From contig DATMRW010000021.1 in assembly GCA_035565775.1 (NCBI GenBank), positions 1,009,217-1,073,216 of the forward strand: 64,000 bases of DNA, in the 5' to 3' direction. Positions 28,678 to 37,623 of the stretch are shown here, in pieces. Position 1 is the first letter of the stretch; each line of letters opens with the position of its first letter. The DNA is from PRO6 sp035565775 (GTDB lineage Bacteria; Pseudomonadota; Alphaproteobacteria; Rhizobiales; Xanthobacteraceae). The notes under the pieces were generated by a model. That model did no database searches. It was not told where the DNA came from and saw nothing but the letters and a program-made list of their open reading frames with translations. Position numbers and translations under genes: made by a program.

Positions 28678-30168
28678 CTACGGCTTCATCACCGCCCGAA
28701 GCGCATTCGCCAACTTCTTGACCGCGATCTCGATCTCAGCCGGTGTGTAGGCGGCAAAGCCCATCAGGAACCCGGCTTGGGGTTTGCCAACAGCGTGAAG
28801 TGCGGATAATCCCAGCACCTCGATCCCGACACCTCGGGCCGCGTCAATGGCGGTGCGCTCCGTCAGGTTGCAGGTCAGCACACACGGCATTTGCAAGCCG
28901 CCGACGGGCACCCGCGCCTCGACAAAATCCGACAGACGTTTGCTGACGAGGGTTGCCAGCACGTTGAGCCGTTCGGCATAGATGCCGCGCATGGTGCGGA
29001 CATGTGCGCCGAAGTGCCCGCCCTCCATGAAGCGAGCGAGCGTCAGTTGCGCCATCGGGGCGGAGTGCCCGTCAAGCAGTGTGCGTGCGATGGTCATCGG
29101 CTTCACGAGCGGGGGCGGCAGCACGACATAGCCGATCCGCAGGCCCGGAAAGAGCGACTTGGTGAAGGTGCCGATATAGATGGTCCGGTCGTGCGGATCG
29201 AGGCCCTGCACGCAAGCGGTGGGCTTGCCCGCATAGTGGAACTCACTGTCGTAGTCGTCCTCGATAATCCAGGCCTGGTGCCGCGCCGCCCATTCGATCA
29301 GCGCCAGACGACGATCGAGCGCCAGCGTCGCGCCCGTCGGGAACTGATGCGAGGGCGTCAGGAATACGGCCTTGACCTTGCGTGACTCAGCGGCGATCTG
29401 CTCGACGGCGATGCCCTGACGATCCACGCGAACGGGCACGCATTCCAGCCCCGCTGCGTCAAACGCCTTGCGCGCGCCGTAATAGGCCGGATCTTCGATG
29501 AAGATCCGATCGCCGGAATCGAGCAGCATGTTGGCGCACAGGGTGAGCGCCTGTTGCGAGCTAGTGAGGATCAGCACTCGATCAGCCGTGGCGCGCGCGC
29601 CGCGCTCAAGGTTCACATAGTCGGCGATGGCGCGGCGCAGCGGTTCGGTCCCCTGCGGGTCGCCGTGGAGCAAAGCCTGCGTGCCAACCTCCTTCAACAC
29701 CTGTCGTTCGAGGCGCTCCCAGAGTGGAAGCGGAAAACTACGGGTCTCCGGCACGCCGTGCGCAAAAGGTCGCGGCGCAAGCAGCTCGCGCACGCCGCCG
29801 CTGCGGAACATGACGTTGCCGCGCTTGCTGAGGTTTGGAGCCTGGTTGCGCGACAGCGCGTCCCGCCGCGAGAGACGGCGACTGGGTGCGAACTCCGTCA
29901 TCTCCGCCACGAAGCTGCCGCTGCCGGTACGCCGATTGATGAAGCCTTCGGCGTGAAGCTGGGCATAGGCCGCCTCGATCGTATCGCGCGACACGCCGAG
30001 CGATTTGGCGAGCGCGCGCGAGGCTGGCAGCGGCTTCCCCGGTCCGAGCGCACCGTCAAGGATCAGTTGGCGGATCGCCCGCTGAATCCGCGCATGAAGC
30101 GGCATCGCCGCATGGGCCGGATGGGCAAGCCAGGCCTTCACGGATTCCAGTTGCGAATGCTTGAACAA
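28678..30168 (-). CDS. MocR/PdxR-type transcriptional regulator (GntR-aminotransferase fusion)
   Basis: A 496-residue regulator. The GntR winged helix-turn-helix occupies residues about 20-95 (LHARIQRAIRQLILDGALGP, LGVSRDTIEAAYAQLHAEGF). A type I aminotransferase-like domain begins near residue 125, with HGDPQGTEPLRRAIADYV, EDDYDSEFHYAG and the PLP lysine in YIGTFTKSLFPGLRIGY. MocR proteins sense PLP or an amino compound bound to it. It is divergent from benE with 104 bases between the starts, so it probably controls that transporter. Confidence 0.92.
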   Translation of the reverse strand: MFKHSQLESVKAWLAHPAHAAMPLHARIQRAIRQLILDGALGPGKPLPASRALAKSLGVSRDTIEAAYAQLHAEGFINRRTGSGSFVAEMTEFAPSRRLSRRDALSRNQAPNLSKRGNVMFRSGGVRELLAPRPFAHGVPETRSFPLPLWERLERQVLKEVGTQALLHGDPQGTEPLRRAIADYVNLERGARATADRVLILTSSQQALTLCANMLLDSGDRIFIEDPAYYGARKAFDAAGLECVPVRVDRQGIAVEQIAAESRKVKAVFLTPSHQFPTGATLALDRRLALIEWAARHQAWIIEDDYDSEFHYAGKPTACVQGLDPHDRTIYIGTFTKSLFPGLRIGYVVLPPPLVKPMTIARTLLDGHSAPMAQLTLARFMEGGHFGAHVRTMRGIYAERLNVLATLVSKRLSDFVEARVPVGGLQMPCVLTCNLTERTAIDAARGVGIEVLGLSALHAVGKPQAGFLMGFAAYTPAEIEIAVKKLANALRAVMKP

Positions 30169-30272
30169 ATGGTCTGAGCCTCTTGAACAAAATGGATGGG
30201 AACATCAGGCCACTGATCGGCTAGATGTCAAGGCATCTCGATGCCCTCGCCTTCAGGAGTCCCGTCAAGACT

Positions 30273-31472
30273 ATGCCGTCTGGTTCCTCCTCCTCATCAT
30301 CATCCATTCGCCTGAACGATCTGCCACCCCCAATCGTGGCGGGGTTGATCTCTGTCATCGTCAACTATGGCGGCACCTTCATTCTCGTCTTTCAGGCCGC
30401 GAGGGTTGCCGGCCTCAGCCCGGAGCTGACGGCATCATGGGTCTGGTCCGTTTCTATCGGCGTGGGGCTGACAGGACTGTTTCTGAGCTGGCGCTATCGC
30501 GAGCCGATCATCACCGCCTGGTCGACCCCGGCGGCGGCTTTCCTCGTCACCGCGCTGGCAACGACACCCTATGCGGAAGCCGTCGGCGCTTACATGATTT
30601 CGGCGGCCGCGTTCGTCGCGCTCGGACTGTCCGGTTATTTCGAGAAGGTTATCCGGCTGATTCCGCCGGGCATTGCCTCTGGCCTGCTCGCGGGGATCCT
30701 GTTGCAATTCGGTATCGGCGCGTTCGGCGGCGCGAGCATCGACCCGCTGCTGGTCGGGTTGCTGATCATTGCCTATGTCGTGCTGAAGCGCTTTTCTGCC
30801 CGTTATGCCGTGGTCGGCATTCTCGTCCTCGGGCTGGTGTTTCTGCTGACTCAGGGCCGCGTCGATCTCTCGGGCCTCCGGCTTCAGTTCGCTGCTCCGG
30901 TCTTCACTATGCCGGAATTCTCACTGAATGCGCTGCTCTCCGTCGCGCTACCTTTGTTCCTGATTACGCTGACCGGCCAATATATGCCGGGAATGCTGGT
31001 GCTACGAAACGACGGGTTCAAGACAAGCGCCAATCCCATCGTGAGCGTGACGGGCCTTGGCTCGCTCATCATGGCCCCGTTCGGCTCCCACGCCTTCAAT
31101 ATCGCGGCGATCACGGCGGCGATCGCCACCGGCAAGGAAGCCCATGAAGATCCGTCCAAGCGGTGGATCGCGGGCATCGCGGCGGGCTGCTTCTATGTAC
31201 TCGTCGGGGTTTTCGGCGTGACGCTCGCCGCCGTCTTCATGGCCTTTCCGGCGACCTTCATCACGACGCTCGCGGGTCTCGCGCTGCTCGGCACGATCGG
31301 CGGCAGCCTCGCGGGAGTGATGGCCGATCCGGTTTCCCGCGAAGCCGCGCTGATCACATTCCTGGCCTCCGCTGCGAACATCAAACTGCTCGGCATCGGC
31401 GGGGCGTTCTGGGGCTTGCTGATTGGCCTCCTCGCCTACCTCGTCCTGAACGGCCGCCTCCCGCACCGATAA
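30273..31472 (+). CDS. BenE-family benzoate/proton symporter-like transporter
   Basis: About 399 residues from ATG 30273; an in-frame ATG at 30225 is an alternative start. A polytopic membrane protein of the BenE family with a serine-rich N-terminus, VAGLISVIVNYGGTFILVFQ, AWSTPAAAFLVTALATTPY, ALPLFLITLTGQYMPGMLVL and APFGSHAFNIAAITAAIATG. Family members import benzoate with protons, though many relatives have unknown substrates. It is divergent from the mocR regulator, and no benzoate catabolic genes are nearby, so a non-benzoate substrate is possible. Confidence 0.88.
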   Translation: MPSGSSSSSSSIRLNDLPPPIVAGLISVIVNYGGTFILVFQAARVAGLSPELTASWVWSVSIGVGLTGLFLSWRYREPIITAWSTPAAAFLVTALATTPYAEAVGAYMISAAAFVALGLSGYFEKVIRLIPPGIASGLLAGILLQFGIGAFGGASIDPLLVGLLIIAYVVLKRFSARYAVVGILVLGLVFLLTQGRVDLSGLRLQFAAPVFTMPEFSLNALLSVALPLFLITLTGQYMPGMLVLRNDGFKTSANPIVSVTGLGSLIMAPFGSHAFNIAAITAAIATGKEAHEDPSKRWIAGIAAGCFYVLVGVFGVTLAAVFMAFPATFITTLAGLALLGTIGGSLAGVMADPVSREAALITFLASAANIKLLGIGGAFWGLLIGLLAYLVLNGRLPHR

Positions 31473-31793
31473 CCGACCAACCCGACGTGCTTTGGCCAAA
31501 CCGTGCGGAGAACCCCAAATGACCATGTTCAACTATGAGAACTTCTGGCACTCGAGCTGGATATACGCCTGCACTACGCCGCTACGACGAGATCATGGCC
31601 GTGCGCGCCTCCGGCGCATAGGCCAGCGCGCTGCCATATGCGAAGTCCTGCCGCAGGCGATCGGTCACCGCGTCGCGCAGCTAGTGCGACTGCGCCGACA
31701 GCACGCCGGCGACGTTGGCATGGATCGAGGCGCTGCCGAGGCTGGTGAAGGCGGCGCGGGCCTGGGCTTTGCTTGCACCGACGTCGGCAGATG
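31473..31793. other. Decayed sequence downstream of benE
   Basis: No intact gene. Minus-strand frames broken by stops at roughly 31595 and 31681 carry readable but unassignable stretches (ASKAQARAAFTSLGSASIHA; AYGSALAYAPEARTAM), suggesting an eroded gene. Confidence 0.45.
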
Positions 31794-31929
31794 CTAGTCG
31801 TCGTCGACCTGGAGCATCGCATGAAAGCCGTCGCCCGAGGCCCAGGACAGAAGAACGCGGTGCCACCTGGCGAAGAACGGTATGTTTTCAAGCGCCCAGA
31901 TCATCCCATCCGTCACTTCGAGATGATAG
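31794..31929 (-). pseudogene. C-terminal remnant resembling a flavin (Baeyer-Villiger type) monooxygenase
   Basis: The minus frame reads LEVTDGMIWALENIPFFARW, then HRVLLSWASGDGFHAMLQVD and a stop. This resembles a mid-chain block of 4-hydroxyacetophenone monooxygenase-like flavoproteins, where a W-A-L-E-N-x-P-x-x-x-R-W pattern is common. Both ends are missing and it abuts a truncated livG, so it is debris. Confidence 0.4.
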
Positions 31930-32418
31930 TTAGGGTTGGGGTTGGCTCAGCACGGTGTCCGCTGGAGAATTATCAGCCGGTCGACATCGGCAGCAACTTG
32001 AGCGCCCCTCGCAGCGCCGCACGCGTTCACTTATCCGATTTTCCGCCGCTGCGGCCGACGGCAGACAAAGGCCGGCAGCAATCAGGTCATATTCTTCCAC
32101 CCGATGCATGCCGAGGCGAACATTGTCCTCCACCGACATATCGCCAAACAATTCCGTATTCTGAAATGTCTGGGTCAAACCCAACCGGCAGATCTCCTCC
32201 GGCGGCGTTTTCACGATTGAGCGGCCATTGAAAATGACCTCACCCGAAGATGGCGAATAGACGCCTGGAACGGCGTTGATCACCGTGGTTTTGCCCGCGC
32301 CGTTCGGCCCGATCAGACTGTGAATGGTGTTTTGTGCGATATCGACGCTCACATCATTGACTGCGACGAGCCCACCAAACCGAACTGTGACGTTCTGCAG
32401 GGAGAGAATCGTGGTCAT
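31930..32418 (-). pseudogene. Truncated branched-chain amino acid ABC ATPase (livG-like)
   Basis: Starting at ATG 32418, the frame has a good LivG N-terminus: LQNVTVRFGGLVAVNDVSVD, Walker A GPNGAGKTT, Q-loop LTQTFQNTELFGDMSVEDNV. After LIAAGLCLPSAAAAENRISE the sequence goes out of frame. The shifted frame continues ALKLLPMSTG and stops. The signature, Walker B and switch regions are all missing. It cannot hydrolyse ATP. It may once have served the LivK-type protein encoded at 41.7 kb. Confidence 0.75.
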
Positions 32419-32599
32419 GCCGCAGCGCGGCACCGAGTGAAGTTTAAGCCGAACTCTCCAAGACACGGAAATTCCGCGTTTACGCACCTCGTTACTCTGT
32501 TACCTGATTCCTGAACTTCTCTACAATCGAGACATCTGTCTTGAAAATTTTCTAAATTCGATGCTATGAAATAAGAAAATAGAACAGCGCTGGGCGGAA

Positions 32600-33493
32600 A
32601 TGAAACAAGAACGCCAATTTGTTTTGAATTCAGCTCAATCCGACCTCCCTGGGAGGAGTGCGCTTGGACGTGGAATTTCTGTCCTGCAGGCGTTCAGCGT
32701 GGAGCGGCCGACGCTTTCAGCACGCGACCTCATCGCCGTCACTGGCCTGCCCAAGCCAACCTTGTTTCGGTTGACGGGCACACTGTGCGACCTTGGCCTG
32801 CTACGCTACGACGAAGCTTCCGGACGCTTCACGCCCGCACCTGGCGTTGCCCGTCTCTCGGCGCCGCTGTTGGCGAGAGCATCGATCCGGCAACTGGCGT
32901 TTGGGCCGATGCAGGCGCTTGCCGAACGTCTTGGCGCGCAGGTCGCGCTATCGCTCGGGTTCGGCTTTGATCTTATCTTCATCGAGTTGGCCCAGGCCAA
33001 GGGATGCGTGTCGGTACGCCCGAGTCTGGGCGGACCGATCTCGCTCTCGCGCACTGCATCGGGACGCGCCTATCTGAGCGTGCTGCCGGAGGAACAGCGA
33101 CAGACCTATCTGAACAGGTTTCGCCGTCTCAATCCGACCCTTATCGACCGGCTCAAGGAGCGGCTGGCCGAGGCGCGCGAGGATCTCGACAAGCGTGGCT
33201 TTTGCGTCAGTTTCGGCGAATTGGTCGAGCACTTCCACGGAGTCGCGGTGCCGCTGAAGCCCATTGATACCAGCGGCGAAATCTACGTCTTCAACTGCGC
33301 CGTGCCGTCCTTCGACGTGCCGCGTGACCAGTTGCTGAGCGATGTCGGTCCGCGCCTTCTCACACTCGCGCGCAGCATCGAGGCCGCTCTCGGTGCGCCC
33401 GCGACGCCCGCTCGCGACGGGTTTCCACAGCCCGACGGTGCACCCGTCAGGGTCGCCGCATTCCGCGAAGATACGGTTGCCGCAGAAGGCTGA
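32600..33493 (+). CDS. IclR-family transcriptional regulator
   Basis: A 297-residue regulator with an N-terminal winged helix (RGISVLQAFSVERPTLSARD, LPKPTLFRLTGTLCDLGLLR) and a C-terminal IclR effector domain (about 110-275; LSRTASGRAYLSVLPEE, VSFGELVEHFHGVAVPLKPI). It lies directly upstream of, and in the same orientation as, the acyl-CoA carboxylase block, with 450 bases of decayed sequence between. A role in controlling that block is the simplest reading but is inference. Confidence 0.9.
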   Translation: MKQERQFVLNSAQSDLPGRSALGRGISVLQAFSVERPTLSARDLIAVTGLPKPTLFRLTGTLCDLGLLRYDEASGRFTPAPGVARLSAPLLARASIRQLAFGPMQALAERLGAQVALSLGFGFDLIFIELAQAKGCVSVRPSLGGPISLSRTASGRAYLSVLPEEQRQTYLNRFRRLNPTLIDRLKERLAEAREDLDKRGFCVSFGELVEHFHGVAVPLKPIDTSGEIYVFNCAVPSFDVPRDQLLSDVGPRLLTLARSIEAALGAPATPARDGFPQPDGAPVRVAAFREDTVAAEG

Positions 33494-33943
33494 CAGCACG
33501 CGCCGCGCGATCGTATCGCACGACAGCTTGCAAGAACACGTGTCTACACCCGCGAATAGACGGGGCGAGTAAATGGGGGAGTTCGTTTGGCTGAGCTATC
33601 GAATGTCCGTGTCCTGGATCTAACTCGCGTCGTAGCCGGACCCTGGGCAACGCAGCCCTCCTTCTCGCCCATCGGGGACATGGCGGCAACGAAAAGTTCT
33701 GCGAGGTTTTCTTCGGCAATGTCCGCGTCTCCCAAGGAGAATTTTGCAGGCGAGCTCAGTGAAGGCGCCGGAGCCGGCGCCTGCGTGAATCCACTCGCGT
33801 CGAGGATACCGACATCAACGTACTTGCGCCGCTCTTGAATGCCTCGGCCACGTGAGTTTACGGCGGCTCCAACGAGATTCAGCGGAATATTCTGGCGAAG
33901 GCCGCCCTCCGTCTGCGAGACTACAAATTGCAGGGTTAGCGTG
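33494..33943. other. Region between iclR and atuC with gene debris
   Basis: Apart from a CoA-transferase N-terminal scrap listed separately, no gene was recognised in these 450 bases. A minus frame over 33650-33900 (with LDASGFTQAPAPAPSLSSPA) is long but unrecognised and crosses the atuC start. The region probably holds the promoter of the carboxylase operon. Confidence 0.5.
33587..33655 (+). pseudogene. N-terminal scrap of a CaiB/BaiF-family CoA-transferase
   Basis: The frame starting at 33587 begins MAELSNVRVLDLTRVVAGPW, the hallmark N-terminus of family III CoA-transferases, and then ends in unrelated residues after about 23 codons. The homologous body (about 380 residues) is absent. It appears to be what remains after a deletion that joined it to unrelated DNA. 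Confidence 0.65.
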
Positions 33944-35557
33944 ATGCTACAGATACAATCGAAGATCGATTTTTCTGAAGACGCTATCGTAAGCCGTCGC
34001 GAGGCTATGTCGGCCGCGGTCGCGCGATTGCACGCACTCGAAGCACGGGCGGCGGAGACCTCGGCACGGGCAGCCGAGGCGTTCGCCAGGCGCAAGGCCT
34101 TGCTGCCACGCGAGAGGCTGGCGCGTCTGCTCGACCCTGGAACACCGTTCCTGCAGCTTGCCAACATGGCTGGCTATTGCACCGACGATCCGAATCCCGA
34201 GACGTCTGTGCCGGGAGGCAGCCAGATTGCAGGCATCGGGATCGTGAGCGGTGCGCGCTGCATGGTCATCGTCAATGATTCCGGCATCGATGCCGGCGCA
34301 TTGACCGAACTCGGCAATCAAAAGCTGATGCGCTGCCAGGAAATCGCCCTGGAGAATCGATTGCCGCTGGTGATGCTGGTCGAAAGCGCGGGTGCCAACC
34401 TGCGCAGGTATCGCGTCGACAAGTTCGTGCGCGGCGGCGGTATCTTCTACAACCTCGCGCGAATTTCCGCTGCTGGCCTGCCGATCGTCACTGTCGTGCA
34501 CGGCTCGTCGACGGCGGGCGGCGCTTATCTCCCTGGCTTGTCCGATTACGTCATCATGGTGGAGGGGCAGGCGCGCGCGTTCCTTGCCGGTCCTCCGTTG
34601 CTGAAGGCGGCCACCGGCGAGATCGCGACCGAGGAGGAGCTCGGTGGCGCGCAAATGCATGCGTGCATCTCCGGGCTCGCGGAATATGTGGCGGAGGACG
34701 ACGCCCAGGCGATCGCGATTGCGCGCGAGGTGATGGCGTCGATCGAATGGGCGCGGCCGGAGCCTTCGCGGTCCAGCGAGGCGCCCCTCTATCCTGCCGA
34801 GGATCTGCTTGCTCTGATGCCGGTCGAGACACGGACGCCCGTCGATATGCGGGAGATCATCGGGCGCCTGGTCGACGGATCTCGCTTTCTGGAATTCAAG
34901 CCCGACTACGGCCCCGCAACGGTCTGTGGGCGGACGCTTCTCGACAACAGGAGCGTCGCGTTCATTACGAACAACGGCCCCCTGGACCCGCAGGGCTCGA
35001 CGAAAGCGGCGCAGTTTATCCAGCTTTGTTCGCAGTCGAACACGCCGATCGTCTATTTGCAAAACACCACCGGGTTCATCGTCGGCCGCGCTTCGGAGGA
35101 AGCCGGCATGATCAAGCATGGCTCCAAGCTTCTTCAAGCGATCGCCAATGCGACCGTTCCGCAGATCACGATCTATTGCGGCGCCTCATATGGCGCAGGC
35201 AATTACGGGATGTGCGGGCGCGGCTTTCGGCCGAGATTCTGCTTCTCGTGGCCCAACGCGCGAACCGCGGTCATGGGTGGCGAGCAGGCGGCGACCACGC
35301 TCGACATCGTCGCGCGAACTCAGGCCGCTCGCAGGGCCAAGCCTGTCGATGAGGCACGATTGGCGGCCCAAAAGAGCGAAATCGTCGACAATTTCGAACG
35401 GCAAGCCAGCGCCTTCATCACGAGCGGGCTGTTGCTTGACGACGGTGTGATCGATCCGCGCGACACGCGTGCGGTTCTTACCATGGCTCTCTCGATCTGC
35501 CGCGAGGCCGACGCGGCGCGGCCGCGGCCGATTCAGTTTGGTGTCCCGCGGTTCTGA
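33944..35557 (+). CDS. atuC: Acyl-CoA carboxylase carboxyltransferase (beta) subunit, AtuC-like
   Basis: A 537-residue carboxyltransferase from ATG 33944; upstream residues in the longer frame are not conserved. It has the crotonase-fold tandem of AccD5/MCC-beta proteins: LPRERLARLLDPGTPFLQLA, VESAGANLRRYRVDKFVRGG, VVHGSSTAGGAYLPGLSDYV, the oxyanion-hole region TIYCGASYGAGNYGMCGRGF and FSWPNARTAVMGGEQAATTL. It transfers carboxyl from biotin to a 3-methyl-branched enoyl-CoA. Geranyl-CoA and 3-methylcrotonyl-CoA enzymes are hard to tell apart by eye; the AtuA-type neighbour favours geranyl-CoA. Confidence 0.85.
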   Translation: MLQIQSKIDFSEDAIVSRREAMSAAVARLHALEARAAETSARAAEAFARRKALLPRERLARLLDPGTPFLQLANMAGYCTDDPNPETSVPGGSQIAGIGIVSGARCMVIVNDSGIDAGALTELGNQKLMRCQEIALENRLPLVMLVESAGANLRRYRVDKFVRGGGIFYNLARISAAGLPIVTVVHGSSTAGGAYLPGLSDYVIMVEGQARAFLAGPPLLKAATGEIATEEELGGAQMHACISGLAEYVAEDDAQAIAIAREVMASIEWARPEPSRSSEAPLYPAEDLLALMPVETRTPVDMREIIGRLVDGSRFLEFKPDYGPATVCGRTLLDNRSVAFITNNGPLDPQGSTKAAQFIQLCSQSNTPIVYLQNTTGFIVGRASEEAGMIKHGSKLLQAIANATVPQITIYCGASYGAGNYGMCGRGFRPRFCFSWPNARTAVMGGEQAATTLDIVARTQAARRAKPVDEARLAAQKSEIVDNFERQASAFITSGLLLDDGVIDPRDTRAVLTMALSICREADAARPRPIQFGVPRF

Positions 35558-35588
35558 TCGCTTGCTCGATCATTCAGAGGATAGTCAC

Positions 35589-36749
35589 GTGCTCTATACT
35601 GCCGATCATCTGCAAATGATGGACACCGTCCGACGCTTCGTGGCGGAAGAAATCGACCCTCACGTCGACGAATGGGAAGCCGCGGAGATATTTCCGGCCC
35701 ATCAATTGTTCAAAAAGCTGGGGAATCTCGGCCTCCTTGGTGTCACCAAGCCCGAGCAGTTTGGTGGTCTTGGCCTCGACTTCTCCTACTCGGTCGCTGT
35801 CGGCGAGGCGCTGGGTTACATGAAGGCACAGGGCGTCGGCATGGCGATCGGCGTGCAGTGCGACATGGCTACGCCGGCCCTTGCTGCGTACGGCTCGGAC
35901 GAACTGCGCCATGAGTTCCTGGCACCGGCGATTGCCGGCGACGTCGTCGTGGCGATCGGCGTGTCGGAGACGGGCGCGGGCTCCGACGTTGCGTCAATCA
36001 AGACGACGGCGCGCAAGGATGGTGACGACTATGTCATCTCCGGCAGCAAGATGTGGATCACCAACGGACTTCAGGCCGATTGGGTTTGCTTGCTTTGCAA
36101 CACTTCGGAAGGCACCGGACACAAGAACAAGTCCCTCATCGTCGTTCCCCTGAAAGAAAACGGCAGGCGTCGTGCCCGCATCGAAATGCAGAAGATCAAG
36201 AAGTTCGGCATGTGGTCGTCGGATACGGCGCAGATCTTCTTCGACGAGGTGCGCGTTCCGCAGCGCCACCGCATCGGCGAGGAAGGGATGGGTTTCATTT
36301 ATCAGATGCGCCAATTCCAGGAAGAGCGTCTGAACGCGGCGGCGCGGCGGCTCGCCATCGGCGGCCTGATCGACCAGACGGTGGAGTATCTGCGCGAGCG
36401 CCAGGCCTTCGGCCGGCCGCTTCTCGACAACCAGTTCATCCAGTTCAAGCTAGCTGAACTCAAGACTGAAGTGGAGGCGTTGCGCGCGCTCACCCACATG
36501 GCAACGCAAGCCTACATCGGAGGCGAGGATGTCACCGAGTTGGCGTCGATGGCCAAGCTCAAGGCCGGGCGTCTGGCGCGGGACGTTGCGGACTGGTGCA
36601 TGCAGTTCCACGGCGGCATGGGCTACACGTGGGACAATGCCATTTCGCGCGCCTACCGGGATTTCCGGCTGGGATCAATTGGCGGCGGCGCCGACGAGAT
36701 CATGCTCCAAGTCATTGCCAAGCAAATGGGATTGATGACGCAGAAGTGA
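35589..36749 (+). CDS. atuD: Acyl-CoA dehydrogenase, AtuD-like (citronellyl-CoA dehydrogenase candidate)
   Basis: A 386-residue flavoprotein starting at GTG 35589 behind AGAGGA. Acyl-CoA dehydrogenase motifs are GVSETGAGSDVASIKTTA, SKMWITNGLQADWVCLL, RQAFGRPLLDNQFIQFKLAE and the C-terminal MGYTWDNAISRAYRDFRLG. The latter resembles AtuD/LiuA-type dehydrogenases acting on methyl-branched acyl-CoA. It would introduce the 2,3 double bond before carboxylation. It lies 31 bases after atuC. Confidence 0.83.
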   Translation: MLYTADHLQMMDTVRRFVAEEIDPHVDEWEAAEIFPAHQLFKKLGNLGLLGVTKPEQFGGLGLDFSYSVAVGEALGYMKAQGVGMAIGVQCDMATPALAAYGSDELRHEFLAPAIAGDVVVAIGVSETGAGSDVASIKTTARKDGDDYVISGSKMWITNGLQADWVCLLCNTSEGTGHKNKSLIVVPLKENGRRRARIEMQKIKKFGMWSSDTAQIFFDEVRVPQRHRIGEEGMGFIYQMRQFQEERLNAAARRLAIGGLIDQTVEYLRERQAFGRPLLDNQFIQFKLAELKTEVEALRALTHMATQAYIGGEDVTELASMAKLKAGRLARDVADWCMQFHGGMGYTWDNAISRAYRDFRLGSIGGGADEIMLQVIAKQMGLMTQK

Positions 36750-36771
36750 CGCGTCGACTGAGGTAATCAAA

Positions 36772-37623
36772 ATGAGTCGACTGGTTCATCATCGCCGTCT
36801 CGACGACTTCCATTTTATCGTTCTTGATGCGCCGGAATCTCGCAACGCGCTGTCGCCGGAGATGGTGCAGGCCATCGACGCGGCCATCGCGACGGTGCGC
36901 GACGACGATGCTGCGCGCGCGGTGGTTCTGCGCGGGGCCAATGCCATGTTTTCCGCCGGTGGCAATATCGGAAACTTCTCCCAGCGCTTGGCCGAGGCCG
37001 GCGGCGACCACGATCCCATCGCGGCCCGCAACCGGGACTTCGGGGCCTTTCTCGAGCGCTTCTGCGATCTGGAAATTCCGACGGTCGCGGTGGTCGAGGG
37101 AGCGGCGATCGGCGGAGGTCTGGGGCTCGCCTGCAGCTGTGATTTCGTCATCGTGGCGTCGGGCGCGAAATTCGCGTTGACCGAGACGACGCTCGGCATT
37201 CTGCCCGCGCAGATTGCTCCGTTTCTGGTCGACCGCCTCGGGCGTGCCAAGACGTTGCGCCTGACCTTGTCCGGTCAGCGTTTCGACGGTCGCGCGGCGC
37301 TTGAGATAGGTGTGGCCGACGCTGTCGCGGAGACGAAGGAAGAGATCGATGCTTGCCTCGCCCGCGTGTTGTCCGACATCGGACGTTGCGGCCCGCACGC
37401 CAATCGCCGGTTCAAGCGCCTCATGCGCGACGAAGCAGTCCGCGTGCAGCGCAGCGCCTGGCTCGACGTCGCCGCGCGATGTTTTTCCGAGTGCATGCAG
37501 GACGAAGGGCGGGACGGGATCGGGGCCTTTCGGGAGAAACGGCCTGCTTCTTGGGTCCGACAGATCGTCGCGGCTGAAATTTCCGACGTCTCAGCCCTGC
37601 CGATCATCCGGAGCGAAGCGTAA
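36772..37623 (+). CDS. atuE: Enoyl-CoA hydratase/isomerase family protein, AtuE-like
   Basis: A 283-residue crotonase. It shows the family N-terminus (NALSPEMVQAIDAAIATVRD), the first oxyanion-hole segment FSAGGNIGNFSQRLAEAGG, the second VEGAAIGGGLGLACSCDFVI and the catalytic-acid region LTETTLGILPAQIAPFLVDR. In the Atu pathway AtuE hydrates isohexenylglutaconyl-CoA. It lies 22 bases after atuD, and its stop overlaps the atuF start by a base. Confidence 0.82.
   Translation: MSRLVHHRRLDDFHFIVLDAPESRNALSPEMVQAIDAAIATVRDDDAARAVVLRGANAMFSAGGNIGNFSQRLAEAGGDHDPIAARNRDFGAFLERFCDLEIPTVAVVEGAAIGGGLGLACSCDFVIVASGAKFALTETTLGILPAQIAPFLVDRLGRAKTLRLTLSGQRFDGRAALEIGVADAVAETKEEIDACLARVLSDIGRCGPHANRRFKRLMRDEAVRVQRSAWLDVAARCFSECMQDEGRDGIGAFREKRPASWVRQIVAAEISDVSALPIIRSEA

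Noticed and set aside
33947..35137. 396-codon minus-strand frame
   Set aside because: Antisense to the carboxyltransferase gene atuC, which has strong motifs.
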